The notes under the pieces are model-generated. The model had not been told where the DNA came from. It searched no databases and saw only the letters and a program-made list of their open reading frames with translations. DNA of 64,000 bases from Gymnorhina tibicen. Taxonomy: Eukaryota > Chordata > Aves > Passeriformes > Artamidae. The position numbers and the translations under genes were made by a program. Position 1 is the first letter of the stretch. Every line of letters starts with the position of its first letter. Below are positions 22,326-36,800 of this stretch, piece by piece. The stretch spans positions 191,367-255,366 of the forward strand of contig VXAZ01000561.1 of assembly GCA_013399875.1 (NCBI GenBank), written 5' to 3'.

Positions 22326-25300
22326 TTTCCTGCTGCCAAAGCTGGGTGGGATACAGCTCCTTGCTCTCCTGCTCTGGGTGGCAGTGCTTGCTGTCAGCAC
22401 TCTGCTGTGTTATGGCTCTTTGTGGAAATCCTCTGGATTTGTGGAATGGACAAGGGGATGTGATCTCCAAAGGCTGCACTGTGAGGCTAATGTGTCCGTA
22501 CATGTACCTGTTTCCAGCTTCTGGGAGAGCAGCAGCGATGGTGCAGTGTCTTGGAGGCTCTGAAGCCTCAACCTCCTGTCGGTTTCATTTTCTTGCTTAT
22601 TTCTGCTCCCATCCTGGAATAAACATATGCATGTGTAAAAGCCTTAGAAGAGGAAGCAGAGGATGTACCTGAACCCTCTCCTGCACTGAGCCAGGAGCTC
22701 CTGGCTCACACAATTTTGGGGTACCTTCTGCAAGAAACAAGACTGTCTGGGTGTCCCTTCCAAGCAGACATAAGTTAGCAGTAAAGCACAGAGCACTTTG
22801 TCAGCCTGCTGCTGAAACCTTGACATATGGGGATGTGATGGTCTTGGATCTCAGATCCCCTCTGAATCATGTCAGCCATCAAAAACAATAATGGGGGAAT
22901 GAGAAATTCAGGACAGCAACTGTTCCTCTTTGGAAACAAAAACCAAACAAAAACAACAAAAAAAACCAAGCAAAGCAATTAAAAAAAACCCCAAACCTCA
23001 GTCTTGGTCTGGGCAAAGAAACGGCGAGGGCTTGCCAGCACCAGTGGCTTGCAGCAAAGTCTCAGTGTTTGCAGAGCGGTGGCCAAGGTGTTATGTTTTT
23101 GACTCTCAATGAGGTTAATGAAAGTTGCATGTGCTCAAATCCCTGAGTGCCGTTTTGAAAATGCAGGGGCTAACAGTGGTTATTTATTGATTTCATTTTG
23201 TCCCCCTGGCTCATGTGGGAGGTTGGAAGTGAGAGAGCAGCCGCCTGTATGTGTATGAGAAGGTGGGGGAGAAAGCGTGTATGGATACAGGGAATGTGAG
23301 GCTGGCACTTGAAGTTTGCAATCCCCCAATTTGGGGATTTTTTTTTTTTTTTCCCAAGCACCAGTTCAGATGGTCCACGGGGGGCCCTGCTTTTGTGCCT
23401 GTGCCTCCATCCTCAACTAGGCAGCCATCCTGGCCAGCTCATTCTACCTCACCTGCAAGCTGCCCAGGGTTGCAAAAACTGGCAGGGCAAGGAGGAGCAG
23501 AGACCCGCTGGGTAAGCTTCGCTCCATAGGGACACCAGGAAAAAAGTAAACCTGAGTCATATTAAAACTTCGATTTTAAAAAAATACTTTTTCCCTTCCC
23601 TCTCTTTCTAGTTTTTCAGAAACTCAGCCCATAAAACTTGGCGGTTCCTCCGGGTGGAGGAGGGTGACTCTTGGTTTACATGCAGCCGTCGGTACCCAAG
23701 CATGCCCAAAACATCTGTCATCGGTGGAAATAAGCATTGCTCTGGCAAGGCTCTTCTTTCTTTGCAGTAAAGAACAAGCAAATTTGCTTATTTGTGGTTA
23801 ATGCTTGTTCCAGATGGACAGAAATAATACATGACACACAGCCCCACTGTTGCCCAAACTACTGAAGCGCTGTGGAACATGTTTGCAGCACAAAGACAAG
23901 CTGGGGAGATTGTTTAACTTACTGGTCTCCAGTTTGGAGCAGTCTTTCAGCCACAATATAAATGCAACCTCCCAGCAAGACTAAACTTTCTCATAGAAAT
24001 GAGCAAAATTCTCAGAGGAGAAGAGCTGTTCTCCTCTGTCCTCTTCCACTGAGATGGCAGCCTCCATGACACCTTCTTGGTAGCCACTTTCAGGCCAGTG
24101 TTTGCTGTGACAGAGCCCTTGGTTGCCACTGCAGACAATGGTTTGCCTCTTGCACTGATGCTGTGAAGAAGTGGCTTGAATGTACTTTGTATGTCACACC
24201 AATATGCCACAAGTATACGGGAATTTTTGCATGGAACTGATGTTCTTGGTGAAGCTCGACCTATTTTTCCAACTATGCTGTTGCTAAAATTTATGAGAAT
24301 GGGGGTGTCCCACCTTAGTGCCCTGATACTGGTTTAATTTACCATTCCTTTTGTTAATTTAAGGCGGTTTGGGTTTCTATGGCACCAAATCTTTCTCTGT
24401 GAATTTTATAGGAGTGGAATAGAGGTTTCAAGAGGAGAAAGTCTGACTTTTTGCTCTTTAGTTCACCTGGCAGATCTGCTATGAGGTGAGAGATGTTTTC
24501 CTGCATTATGAACTGTGCCTCTCTGGCAGCACTCATGTGGTGCAAGTAATCTCAGTCAGCGTGTGGGGAGCAGAGGGGCTCTGGATGTGCAGGCCTCCCC
24601 TTGCTGTGGAAATGAGTCAGTGCCTTTTCTGGCCCTGGTGCAGTACAAGTCTCCTCTGTCCTGCTCTGTAAAAAGTGACCGGAGAGGAGTCAGTTTTCAT
24701 GTTTCAAAAGGGACTGGGAGGAGAGAAAAAGGGGCAAAGCTAAATATCATCAGTGTCTTATGTCTGCAGTGTAACAGACATGTATGATAATCCCTCTGAA
24801 ACCCAGTATGTGTAAAATGCAACTAGTCTCTGGGGTATCTTTAAATAAAAAACCATTTTCCTACTTGATCTTTACCTTCCAAGCCCCAGCCCTGCACCCT
24901 GCTAACTGGGGGTGACACCCAGCCCCACTGCCTCTACAGCTTTCAGAAGCCTATTTCTGACTTCACCTTACGTGCAGTGCCCTTGCAGGCAAAGGGTTAC
25001 TTGTTAAGAGGACTAATTAAGAGGAACAGCATCTTTCCCTGCAGTGAGGTTTGGGTTTTTTTGAGAATTCATCACTCCGGAGCATGACCCTGAAATAACT
25101 GCCTGGGCTGGACTTGGGCCCCTGTGCATTAACCCTTTGCTCCATCCTGGCCTCTGAGACCTGCTGCCTTTTGCTCCTAGCTGACTCCTGTGCTGTGATC
25201 CAGACCACTGCTGGCCGAGAGCTGCAACCAGGATGTCTCAGATGTGCTTGCAGGTTGGAGCAGAAATGAGGCAAAGCCTCCATGTGTCTTATGGTTTTGA

Positions 25301-28300
25301 CCCCAAACAATACGCTGACGGCACAAATTAGGAGTTGGCTCAGGCTCACTTGAAGCTCAGCCCAGGTTTGCTTGAAACTCAGCCTAATTTTTCCTGAAAG
25401 CAAAGCTGAGTGGGAGAGGAGTTCTGGGTCAGGGAAGGGGTGCTTGGCAGATCACAGCAGCCTGAAGAGCTGCAGTTTATCAGCTCACAGTAATTATCAG
25501 CCCACAGAAGCAGGGCTGCCTGTATTTCTAATTTCTTGCCTATAAAGAACCATGCAGATGATGGGCAAAAATGCCTTTGGCATCCTGAAGCAAGCTGGGG
25601 GATAACTTCTGGCTGCTTGTGGATCATTAACACAGTTAGGCACCTAAAAATCCACCCTGATCAAACCCCCTGGGAAAAAGCTTTATTTCCCTTGTTGCTG
25701 CCTTTCCATGCAGGTGCTATGTGTCCTGGCTGATGACTGCACCAGCTCCTGGAGGCAATTCACATCCTCAGCAGTGCTGCACTGGGAGAGAGGCAGGGAG
25801 CCGTGTGGACCCTAATTTCCAGAAATGGAGAAGAAAAATGATGGAAAAAGTTTTGAGAGGGGCTTGCTGCTCTCATGGTTAGCAGCTGGGCCCTAAAACG
25901 GGCTGTAATTTGGAGGGTTGCTCCATGACAGGAGCAAGCAACCAAGCTGGGGAAAAGCTTGCAAGCTGAAAAACCAAGTAGACCTGGTAAGCTTCCTGTG
26001 TTGGTGGGGTCAGCCTCCAGGTTCCTGTTGGGCTGGGGCTTTCAAGTGACAGTATAAGGAAATGCACAGATGGGAAGACACTTGTGGGAATGGGGGAGCT
26101 CAGCTTGTACTGCTCCAGTGCTGTGTGAAGGGTGCTAGTGGGATCAGGGCTGCTGGGTGCTTGGGGCAGAGGGATCCAACAGTGTTTTTTGGCAGCTCTT
26201 GCCTCAGTAAAGCCCCTTCGGATTCCAAGCAAGCAGTTCCTACGTTCTGCTTTCTGCAGTAATTTTGGTTTTATTGCCTAGGGGTGAGGGTTCCTGCAAA
26301 CAAGTGAAACACAGGCGGGGGTGATAAAAGGTGCAAATTGAACTGGCCTCATGCAGTCCCTGGGAAGCAGCAGTGGATGAAGAGACTTCTAACTCTTTTA
26401 CAGCTCTCTCTTCTTTGTAGTAAATTGAGCTTGAGGTGTTACTGTAAGGAAAACCATATTTTTTTGATGGCTCCATTACAGCTGTGACCATCCCCTGTGG
26501 AGAGCCCTATGGACTGGTGTTTTCTGTTCATTACACCTCACTTTGCCAAGACCTGGTTTCCTGCTGGCAGTCTCATATCCTCCATCTTTGTTTTCCTTTA
26601 TTTCCTTAAAAAAATAGGAAGGTAATTATATTTTTCTTGCACCCTGCTTATCTCCCCTTACCAAGGGAGACGTGCAAAAGTGGTGTGGGCAGCAAGAAAC
26701 CCTTGAGCTCTCACCCCTGGTGCCTATGGGCCCCCTAGATTTAGCCATTCCCCTTTTTTTTCTGGAGGAAGATTTTGGAAGAAAGGGAAGGAAGGACAGG
26801 ATCTTCTACCCATCCCTACCCAGGAGACCCAGGGTGTGATGCTGCACCACATCTCTGGCAGGAACTATAATCCTAATGGGATGTCTATCCCTTCTTGCCT
26901 TTGACTTATCTTCAGCTGTGGGCCCTAGCAGATGCTTTGCAGCCTTTCCACAAATGTTTGGGAAGAGAAGCCAAAGTTAGGCTCTTTTGGCAGGGTTTCC
27001 ACAACAAATCCCTAGCTCCCAGGGAAGATGGATGTCATTAACCCAAGCTGAGTCCATGGAGGAGTCCTCAGGCTGGTGCCAGGGGCTGCTGCTGGGGGCT
27101 CGCCTCCAGCTGGTGGTGTAAACCAAGGAGGAAATAAAGGCTCTCCCCCATCCTTGCCAGCTCTTGTCTCCACAAAGAGCTGAAATCCTGGCTGTTCTGA
27201 TAACCAGACAGAGTAGCAGGAGATCCTTTCCTTTAGTGCTATTTGCTCTGCATTTGGTGGGATTTAAGGTACACTGTCTGTCCCTGCTCACTGTTTGTTT
27301 GGCCTTCCCTGTTTTGGCAGGGCTCCTTGCTAATTGTTTCTTCTCTTTGAAGGTCTGTGTTCAGCCACAACGAGGGGCTCCCGAATTTGGAGTCAAGAAT
27401 GACCTTACTGAGCCATGCAAGGCTAACATGAGACAACAGGGAGGTGACTCAGTCCTTTCAGTACGTGTTTCCATGTTCCCAGCTGCTGTAGGAAATAAAC
27501 AGTAAGTGGTTAACATCAATAGTAAGACACATATAGAAGAAAATGTTGTCCTAACAACGTTAAATCTATGGTTTAAAATGGGCAACGGCAGGAAATTTGG
27601 AATTAAGGACGGATGCTTGTCTCACGCTTCTCCGTTTGCCTTGGGAAATAAAAATAATTCAGGCACAAAGTGAACGAAATGGCACTGGAAATGCCATATT
27701 ACTGCATTTCCTGGCTTTTATGGCAGGGAACGAAGAAGTAAGAATAAATGAGGTCTTTTGTGTCCTCCAGTTCAAAGTGACGGCAACAAAATCCATCCAG
27801 GTCTCAGGAGTCAACAGAGACCAAGATGAGTTTTACTCAGTTTTATCACTGTGTTGTGTAGCCATGACACTGGAGAGGTTCTTCCTTTGGGGGCAATTAT
27901 TTCTGTTCTTTTAGTTCAGCAGTTTATTGAGGTTTTTTTTGGTTCAGCTCCATTGGGACTACTTGGATGCCAGAGGACAAGTTCAGTCAAAAAAACCCCC
28001 TCACATTTACTAAGGTAGAGAGACTTCTGAAGAACAGAAATATTTCCAAAATAGGTCCAAAATCAAAGTGAAGCTGTTGCAATCTATTTGTGAGCACTGT
28101 CTGGGCAGAAGGTCTGAAAGTCCTGAACTATCCCAATAGGTCTGTAAGTCCTGTGTGTTCCTACAAAGTCACCTTCTGATGCTCTTGTTGATGGCAAGGA
28201 GTGTTGGTTCAATGATCAGCTCCACGGAGGTCAGTGGGATTGTTGCAGAACATGAACTGCAGGATAAGAGCCAAGAAAGTCAAATGAATGACTGAAAGAT

Positions 28301-31300
28301 TTAGCAGCCTTAATGACCGAGTTGTTCGGAAGGTGCTGGAAGGTGTTAAGAAATCCTGTTGACAAAAAGCAGGATTCAATTCTGTAGACTGGAAATGCCT
28401 TATGTGTCTTCTGTTTGACAGCTAACCTGGGAGATCTCTACAAACAGCCCATTTCAGGGTGTGTTTTAGGGTGGTTCCCAAAACTGAAGAGAGGGAAAAA
28501 TTGAGTTTGAAAAGTATGTTGGCTGGGCCCTGGGTCAGAGATACATGGGGGGAAAAACACCATCTCAGTATGGAGTGGTTTGGAACACTATAGACAAGCA
28601 CCAGGAAGGCCTTTGGACTGGAAATGTGTTGTGCATGTTACATCCTTTGCTCTTTATCCTCCTTTTTTTGAAGAACTGTCTGTGGACATTTGGAGATTAT
28701 GCTGTTAGCTGAACAAACAAAAGGGATTAAAGCTGGGCGCGTTCATTTTTCCACCCTCCACCCATCTTGGAATTCATTACCACTCATTGCCACTAACCGA
28801 AATAACAAGGGGACCGGCCGCTCACAGTGCTGCTTCCTCTGTCCCGATTTCCAAGTAGTGGCAGATTTGTCCACGAAGACCACCAGGTAGGCATAGCCAT
28901 AGGAAAGGAGCCAAGCTTCCACAAAACGGCTTGGTCACGCCAGGATCCCAACACAAGGCTAGCCTGCATGCTAATTCCTTTTCACTAGAATCAATAAGGG
29001 CTGAGGGATGTTAATTTTATGTTTGCCTGTATGTATTTACATGTGTGTGTGTGTGCTCACATTTAAATGCACATATGTCTGTGGGAAAGGTCTGAGCTTG
29101 GTCTCGTCTGACTTTTGGGCACAAAGTCAGTTGAGTCGTTAACTGAGTCTGCCACAGTCCTGAAAACAGCCTTTCTGTGACCTGTTCTTCCTGCCAGGGT
29201 CAACTGGAAGAGCCACCCTTGAGGTAATTTCTTCTGCCTCCACACATTGAAGGTACCAGCCTGAATGGGAGCAAATGATCAAAGAGTAGCTGTTACATTT
29301 CCAGATGCCAGAAAGGATGAAAGCAAACCTCCTTCCACTCTGCCTTTGTGGGGGGTAGCTGATGGGATGTGACATCTGAGCCTGTGGATGTCTGGTGAAA
29401 TAACTCTAGGCAACGCATGGAGACACTCATCTCTCTCTGTAACCGGTGGGACAGCAAGGGAGCTGCTCCTACATGAGGTGAATCACTCACGAGCCCACCA
29501 AGAACCTCAGGGAGATCCTCAGTGTGTGGATAATGCACGTTTTTAATGCGTAACACCAACTTTCCTCCATGCTGACCCTACCTGCAGCTGAGATGGGTTG
29601 TGATCAAAAAGGCGGGGAGGTCCTGGAGAGCAAAACCAGCATCTGGCTCCCATGCTGGCATTCCATGGAGATATGTCACAGCCCCTCCAGTGCCGAGGTC
29701 TGAGTATGCTTCCTGTACCACTCACCAGTGCGAAGATTTTGGTATGCAACTTGAGGTGGTCTGGGAATTTAGCTGCCTCTTGGCCGTGGTGTCTGAAGCA
29801 GGGGTCCAAAAAAATTGGTGTGCATGTGCTCTGTGAACGCTCAGAAAATGTTGCCAATGAAGCCAAATTCCTTCCTCCAACTTGCATGCAAACAAGCCAC
29901 TAATTTCACCGACAGTTGAATGTGCATATCTGAGGGCAAAATTTGGCCAAAAGCCTTTGAGCAGAAGTTTTAGCATAATCACGCAGGAAAAATAAAAGGG
30001 GGGGAATTGCAAGTGGCATTTTGCAGAGAAAGAAGGATAAAAAAGTAGAAATCAAAGCGTTGAAAAGCTTTCCAGTAACAAAACTCTTCTGAGTTCTTTA
30101 AACAGCACAATAACTATTGATGGGTAAAAATTAAAACAGGACAGCATATCCTCTTGAATTTATTCTGATCCAAACAGGCTGTCCTTGGCATTTTTTTCTG
30201 AAGAAACCCTTGAGTAAACATGTTGTCCAACATGGAAAGACACTGAGCATGTCATAGAAGCAATTTGTAAAACGTTCTGGGAGACACACCAATGCTGTCA
30301 GGACCAGGGAGCTGCTTAACTTCACTTTGATTTACAGATAAATACAGTGTGTCTGGGGCTTCCAGTTGCCGACTGTGCGGGCCAGCTCCTGATTACGTGC
30401 TGTGTTCTGACTCCATGGGATTAATTGGGACCACCAGGAAGTGTGGCAGCAAGAGTAACCTTCCTGATTGCATGCTGTTGTAAGGACTAAGGAGAAGAGC
30501 TTATGTGGCAAGGTGGGGCTCAGCTTCTGCCATCGTGGGACTGGGGGCCTAATGTAAGATGAAAGGTAAAGAGGATATTGTAAAATTAGGCTTTCTTGTA
30601 TGTTCCATGCAGGTAGAGCTCTGAGTATTGAACGTGGCTGGCTGAGCCTGCCTGTTTTTTTAACTGTGATGCATGTTTTAGTGTATTTGGGTGTTTCTGC
30701 AGAATATTGACGTGAAGCAGGTGCCCAGTTGAGATATTTTGGGTTTTATGGCATAACGAAACCTGTGTAGGACATTTGCCCTTCAAGCCTGTGGTACAGA
30801 AAAATAAATGCTGGAGTGGCCTGGAAAGGGCTGGGTGGGACCTGGCTTTTATGGATGGGGGGGATCAATAGAAGAGGGATGGAGCTGTCTGAAAATGCAA
30901 GTGCAAATATAACTCATGCAGAGTGATTAACCAGGGTTCTGATGGTTTGTAATTACTGGACTTTCCCCCTGGAAATGGCTACTTCAACATAGAGGCTGGG
31001 ACACAGCAGGAGTGTGTTTCAGCTGTAAATAAATGTCAGTTTTTGGTACAAGGTCCCAGAAAAGCTGGGATTATAGAACAGAGAATGGAAGCCAGGAAAT
31101 TATGCCATGGAGAACAGCTTTGCGCTGAGTTGTTTATTTATTTATTTTTAATATGTCTCAGCAAGGTTATGAAAAAAAGTACAAGTGGATCTGCTGGAAG
31201 TGTTGTAATACTGAAGAGAACCTTGTGTCTTGCAGATGGAAAAAGAGGAAAATAAGCTCTATGTGTGCATGGGGAGAATGGGGGGGAGGTGAAATTGCCT

Positions 31301-32385
31301 GCTTACAGGCAATATTCACCATATTGCTCTTGTGGTGCAGGACAGTTCTGCACAGGACTGTGATGGTACGAGCCCTTGTCCCTGAAAAGGAGCTGTCGAG
31401 TTTTTGTTCAGCTCCAAGTGCTCTTTGACATGCAGCACGTTTGGATCCTGATCCTCCACCTTGTTGTAGTCCCTGATTTTTTTAGTCCTGATCTTCCGCT
31501 TGCACTGCCTGCCTCCTGTGAATAAAGTCAAGACAGCATCACCTTCTACCCCTAGCTGCCAACAGGTTCTACACACCTCATACAGAAGATTGCCAGTTGG
31601 GAAAAGGCTTTTCAGGGGCACTTCAGGTTTCCAAGGCTTGGGAAGTGGTGTGTGAAAGCACCTCCTCACCCCTAAGACAGCAAACCATCTTTACCATTGT
31701 ACAATTGCTTGCAGTCGGAGGCATTTGTCAGTGGGTTGCTGTTCCAGACAAGTTTCTGCAAAGTTTCCATACCTCTTATGAAGATCCTCTGACCCACGGG
31801 GACTCCTCTTGGTGCAGCTGCAGCAGGAGCTGTCATGTGAGGGTACACTGGATGCACAGGCTTTGCCATCAGAACCTGAGGTAATGGGGCTGGTGTTCAC
31901 TGTCTGCCTTCCCCATGGCTGTCCTTAACATTACTGACATCAAAAACTGAGCGATGACACCTTTCCTTCCCCCTTCCCCCTTTTTTTTTTTTCCTTCTGA
32001 AGAGCCTCAAAGTGTGTGTCCCTTCCACAGGTCTCCTCTCCACCAGCTCACCTCCCTCCCTGCCCTCAATTGAAGACAGCTGCCAGGAAATATTTTTGGT
32101 GTTTAGCTGAAGTGAAAACACATGGAGGTGGGGGGGAAAGAAGGGCAGTGTTTATAATGTAATTACCGTCATTTTGGGAAACTTGGGTTGAGGTGGGGAG
32201 AGGGGTGTGTTGAGCATGGGGGGGTGCATGTGTGCACAGGGTGAGACACCCATCGATGGCGGCTGAAGTGAAGCGCTACAGCCCTCAGTGGTCCCTGTGA
32301 AGAACAGGCTGCTCCTTGAGCACAGGCACCAGGTTACCCCAGGTATGAAGACCACCGAGGTTGAGCAGGTGCCCTCTGCTCAGGG
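22326..32385. other. Gene-free intergenic stretch with simple-sequence patches
   Basis: In these 10 kb I recognise no exon, RNA gene or dispersed transposon. Simple patches are an A-rich segment (about 22937-22995), a T run (23339-23352), short (TG)n near 29043-29055 and a T run near 31979-31992. Many short open frames overlap on both strands without family resemblance. Cryptic or old repeats may be present that I cannot see by eye. Confidence 0.4.
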
Positions 32386-32613
32386 ATGGCGGTGGGGCTG
32401 AGGGGTGTCTGTGAGGACAGGCAGGAACGGCCGGGGATGGCGGTGGGGCTGAGGGGTGTCTGTGAGGACAGGCAGGAATGCCTGGGGATGGCGGTGGGGC
32501 TGAGGGGTGTCTGTGAGGACAGGCAGGAACGGCCGGGGATGGCGGTGGGGCTGAGGGGTGTCTGTGAGGACAGGCAGGAACGGCCGGGGATGGCGGTGGG
32601 GCTGAGCGGTGTC
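32386..32613. repeat. 51-bp minisatellite, four full copies plus a partial
   Basis: Units start at 32386, 32437, 32488 and 32539, with a truncated fifth at 32590. Each begins 'atggcggtggggctgaggg' and contains 'gtgaggacaggcaggaa'. Unit 2 differs from the others near its end ('tgcctgggg' for 'cggccgggg'). Because 51 is a multiple of three, one frame stays open and repeats a 17-residue peptide. With no exon context I regard this as non-coding. The copies are GC-rich and G-skewed. Confidence 0.95.
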
Positions 32614-33654
32614 TAAGGGGAGGCGGGAACTGCCTCAGGTACAGCCGGTTCCAGCTGGTTCTGGCGGCTCAGCCCAGCCCCTCAGACCTGCTGGTGTGAC
32701 GCTTGGGGGAAATTGAGGTAAGGAAGGGGGAAAATGCTGGAAAATAGAGAGGAATGAGGGGGGGAAAAAAGTGATGAACAGCCCAGTGAGCACCAGGAGG
32801 GTTGAGGAGGAGAGGTGGGGGTCCTCCCCTGTCACCTGTGGAGATGTCATGATGGGGCAGGTACGTGCCCCCCGATTTTCTCCTTGTCCTGCTGAGGTGA
32901 GGACTGTGAGTGACTGTGTGGACAGCTGGCCAACTCCAACCCAACACAGACCTGCATTTGGGTCATGTCATTTATATGAGGAAAAGGTGGAAAATGAGCC
33001 CAGAAATGTGAGTTTCATCTGTATGGCTGTGGGTTCAAGTGACAGACCCTGAGAGGTCAGCTGAAGCCCTGTGGACCCCACTGCTGGGTCCACACAAGGC
33101 TTTTTAGTTCAGTTTTCTCACTTCAAGGGAAGTATTTGGGTGGGTTTTCAGTTTCAGAGTCCTAGATGCTCTGATCACAGGTTTCTTTTCTCTTATCATG
33201 TAAGAAACCGTGTAATGTGTTCATTTTCTGGGGCAAGAAGGTATTTTGTCTAAGAAAGGAGGAAGAAAAGTAGCTTTGGCACTTACAACTGATAATGTGT
33301 ACTTTGTGAGACAACCAGTTGTGACTGTAGGATAGATTTGATAGATTTGTGGAACGTTAAATAAAGATAGCATGATTTTATTGCAATTGTGATGTAAACT
33401 GAGACACAGCTCTGCCAAGAAAGGTATCCCTCCCTCTGGTATATTGTAGAATTGCATATAGTTTATGACTGTGCAGATTAGTTGGCTTAGGGTTAAAAGT
33501 GGATGTTGGAGACTACTTCTTTGGATCATTCATTGTGGTTTTGTCCTCATGAGGCTGGGAGCATGAGGCAGCTTGATGGACTGATTTGCTGTTAGCGCAG
33601 CTCTGTTTTTTCACCAGAAACAATATTTAACTGCTTACTGTCTGGCTTCAAATG
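32614..33654. other. Gene-free stretch
   Basis: Purine-rich DNA (32700-32770) follows the minisatellite. No gene recognised. Confidence 0.45.
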
Positions 33655-33893
33655 AAAAGAGGAGAGATTTAGATTAGGAAGAAATTCTTAGAGGGAGGTG
33701 AGGCAGAGGCACAGGCTGTCCAGAGAATCTGTGGCTGCCCCATTCCTGGAAGTGTTCCAAGCCAAGCTGGACAGGGCTTGAAGCAACCTAATCTAGTGGA
33801 AGGTGTCCCTGTTCATGGGAGGGGATTGGAATGAGATGATCTTTAAGGTCCCTGCCAGTCCAAATCATTCCAGGATTGTTCTGTGATTCTATG
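33655..33893 (+). mobile_element. CR1 LINE 3' fragment
   Basis: Contains 'ggagagatttagattagga', 'aagaaattcttagagggag', 'cattcctggaagtgttcc', 'ctagtggaaggtgtccctg', 'tctttaaggtccctgccag' and 'tctgtgattctatg' in CR1 order. There is a small internal deletion relative to the copy at 17383. The sense strand is +. Confidence 0.9.
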
Positions 33894-36800
33894 CACTTTC
33901 CAACACCGCTCCCCACAACAACCCTTGTATGGTTCTTTGGAAGGGTAGCCCCAAGAAATCTGCCAGATGAGAGTACTTAGGAAATGGATTCCCTGACGGA
34001 AGGAGGCTTTGATCCCCAACAGGTGCTTCTTGGCAGGGTAGGATGGAGTGGAAAAACCTGCAAACCGGGCTCTGTCTAGATGGAGGCAGAGCAAGAAGAG
34101 GAAGCTGGTGACCCTGGCATGTGGTAGGCAATAGCTTGGCATTAAGAGATTGATAAATATGCCTGCTGTTGAGACCAGACCATTCCTAGGAACTGCACAT
34201 AATTTATATAAATAGTGGGGGTGTGAGCTCCGGGCCAGTGTGGGATTTTCAATGGCTCATGCCAGTAATGGTCATGAGGACTCTCGTTGATTCTGAGCTA
34301 CATCTGACATAGACACAGCAGTGTGGCCAGGCAATATGCTTTTGTCAAAAAACATATTTAATTTTTCATTATTTCTTTCTGCATTTTTCTTTTCGTCAAA
34401 GCCATCACTGTTTTCCTTCATTTTTCCAAAGGCACCAAACAAACAAGCCTTCAAAGTGAAACAAGCCTGAGTTTTCTTTTCCCTCAGGAGACTTGTTTTC
34501 CCTATTTTCAGAAACCAGTTCTCACTAGTCCCTGCTGCTGGGCCTCCCAGTCCCGTGTGAGGGGAGCATCAAAGGGGACAGGGCCTGGTGGGAGCTGTTT
34601 ACAGCCCGAGAGTGTTTGGCCCTGCAGTCTCCATACTTTCCAAAATGCCAGTTTTTGGGGAAAATTGCCTGAATTTGACTTGGATCCTACTGTGTAGCTG
34701 CCTGGTCTTCCAGACTTTTCTATTTTTTTTTTTAATCCAGTGAAGCAATGAGCATCAGCCCTGGACCTCTGTTGCACACCTGCAGTTATTGCTTATAGTT
34801 TAACATGTCAGTTCTTCTGCATATGTTATTTTTTTCACATCTGCTTTTGCACACGCTATTTGATTTACTCCACAGAGGAATCCAAGGACTTGGCCACAGC
34901 AGCACAGAAATCAAAGGTAGAGCCTGTTAGGACCACAGTGTCCCTTGTGAAGTCAGCCAGGAAAACATTGCATGCCTGCAAATATCCCAGACAAACAGAG
35001 GGCAGTTTCAGAGAGGTGTGGGCAGGGAAGTGAAACCAAAACAAACGATCCCTTTCAAGTAATACACCGGCTTGCTCTTCACTAGTGTGGACTCCGTGTA
35101 ATTGTTTGGGCCTGAGCTGAAGTGGCTGTAAAGTGCAACCACTCAGATTTGATGGTGGTTTACACTTCTTTGCTAAATGTGTGTCCCTACAAGAGGTACT
35201 AGGAAATGGAGACTCAGGAGATGCATGGGTGCTGTCAGGTTGTGTACCGGAGACCTGGCAGCAGATCTGCCTGTCTCTGCTGGGTGTTGCTCAACACCTT
35301 GGCTCTCCCACCCAAGAAATGTGCCTGGCTGAGCCTCTCTTTCCAGGCCAGCCACTGTGGTCATGTTCTTGTATAATGCAGTGCTTGTTTACAAGGCCTA
35401 TCAGGGCTGAGTCCACCCACTCAGCTGCAGTGTGGGCTTCACTAAAGCTTTTCAGGAGTGATCTTGCCCATCCACAACATGACTGACAATCTTCTGACCT
35501 TCTTTCTGACCAGCAAGCTCTGGCTGTCCAGAGACAATGCCCCCAAGAAAGCTTGTTCTTAACCTTTTCCCAAAGAGCTAATTTTGGTCCCAAGCATGCT
35601 GCTAGGCTGACAGAGCCCCTGAAAACATGGAGGAACTTGGGCAGGGCACAGAGTCATTGCAATGGGATGACTATTCTTCTATCAGCTTCAAAGCAGTAAG
35701 AGTGAGGGAGGCTTACTCACTGGTGTCCCTAAGGACTTCTCAGGTCACCCTCAGCACCACTCACTGCCTTTCCCTGGATGACACATGGCACATGTGTCTT
35801 GGAGGTGTGAGTTGAACATAAACAGGCTTTTAAGTGATGTCCTGGTTGACAGGAGCCTTTCCAGACCTGGAGGAGGATGCCTTCATGGGCACCATGAGAT
35901 TCAGGACTTGCAAAGTAAGGGTTTGATAACTTTGCCTTGAAACTCCTTGTGGCTGACTGTTTATTCATCTCTTTCTTTCTTTGACCCTTGTCAGCAGTTT
36001 ACCTTAAAGCAACTTAGAGCAGCCTGGTTTCCCTGTGGAGGAAAGGGAGGAATACTTCAAGCATGAAAAGCATTCATTGATCACCAAAGGCCACCAAGCA
36101 ATAGAGTGGGAGAGGTGGGAAAAATACCAAGTTGTCTATCCATCAGGCCACAGAACCCTAGAATTATACATGCCTTGCAACAGAAAGGCTTATAGAACAA
36201 AAAATGTCACAGGGACTGAGAGAATGCCACAGACTGAGGCCACTCTCTTACGCAGATTACACCCATCTCTGCTGCAGATGATGGGCATCTTCAGGGCTGT
36301 TTCCCTGCAAGTGGTCAGTCCCTGGCATTGTGCCTGCCTGTGAGATACAGTTTCTGTGTCTCAGCCTTAGCTGCTATTCCCACCAGCTCCCCAAGTTGGA
36401 CGTGTGGAACAGCGCAACTCGGAGACCTGCTCCCAGCCACGTTTGGGGGCTGCCTCAAGGCACTTGCCACCTTGCCTCACTAGTGCCTAACAAAGCAAAT
36501 GACAGCTCAGGCTTTTTGGCTGTCAATGGCAGCATTTTAACACCCTGTGGCTGTCAGCAATGTTAGTGTCCCATGCACAGCGTTCCACTGGCCATACTCT
36601 GGCTGTAACCTAAACCAGCCTTGAACGTATCCTTGATTCTGTCCTGGCAGGAGACTAGAGAATCCAAATCCAAAAGCAGCATGGCATTTGCTTTCTTAAA
36701 ATTGTTTTTGATTTGGGGTAGTGTTAAATTGGTTGACCAAGCCTAGCAGAGAGAGTCACCCTTGGAAAAGACAACCTGAAAGAACTTTCCCAGGAAGACC

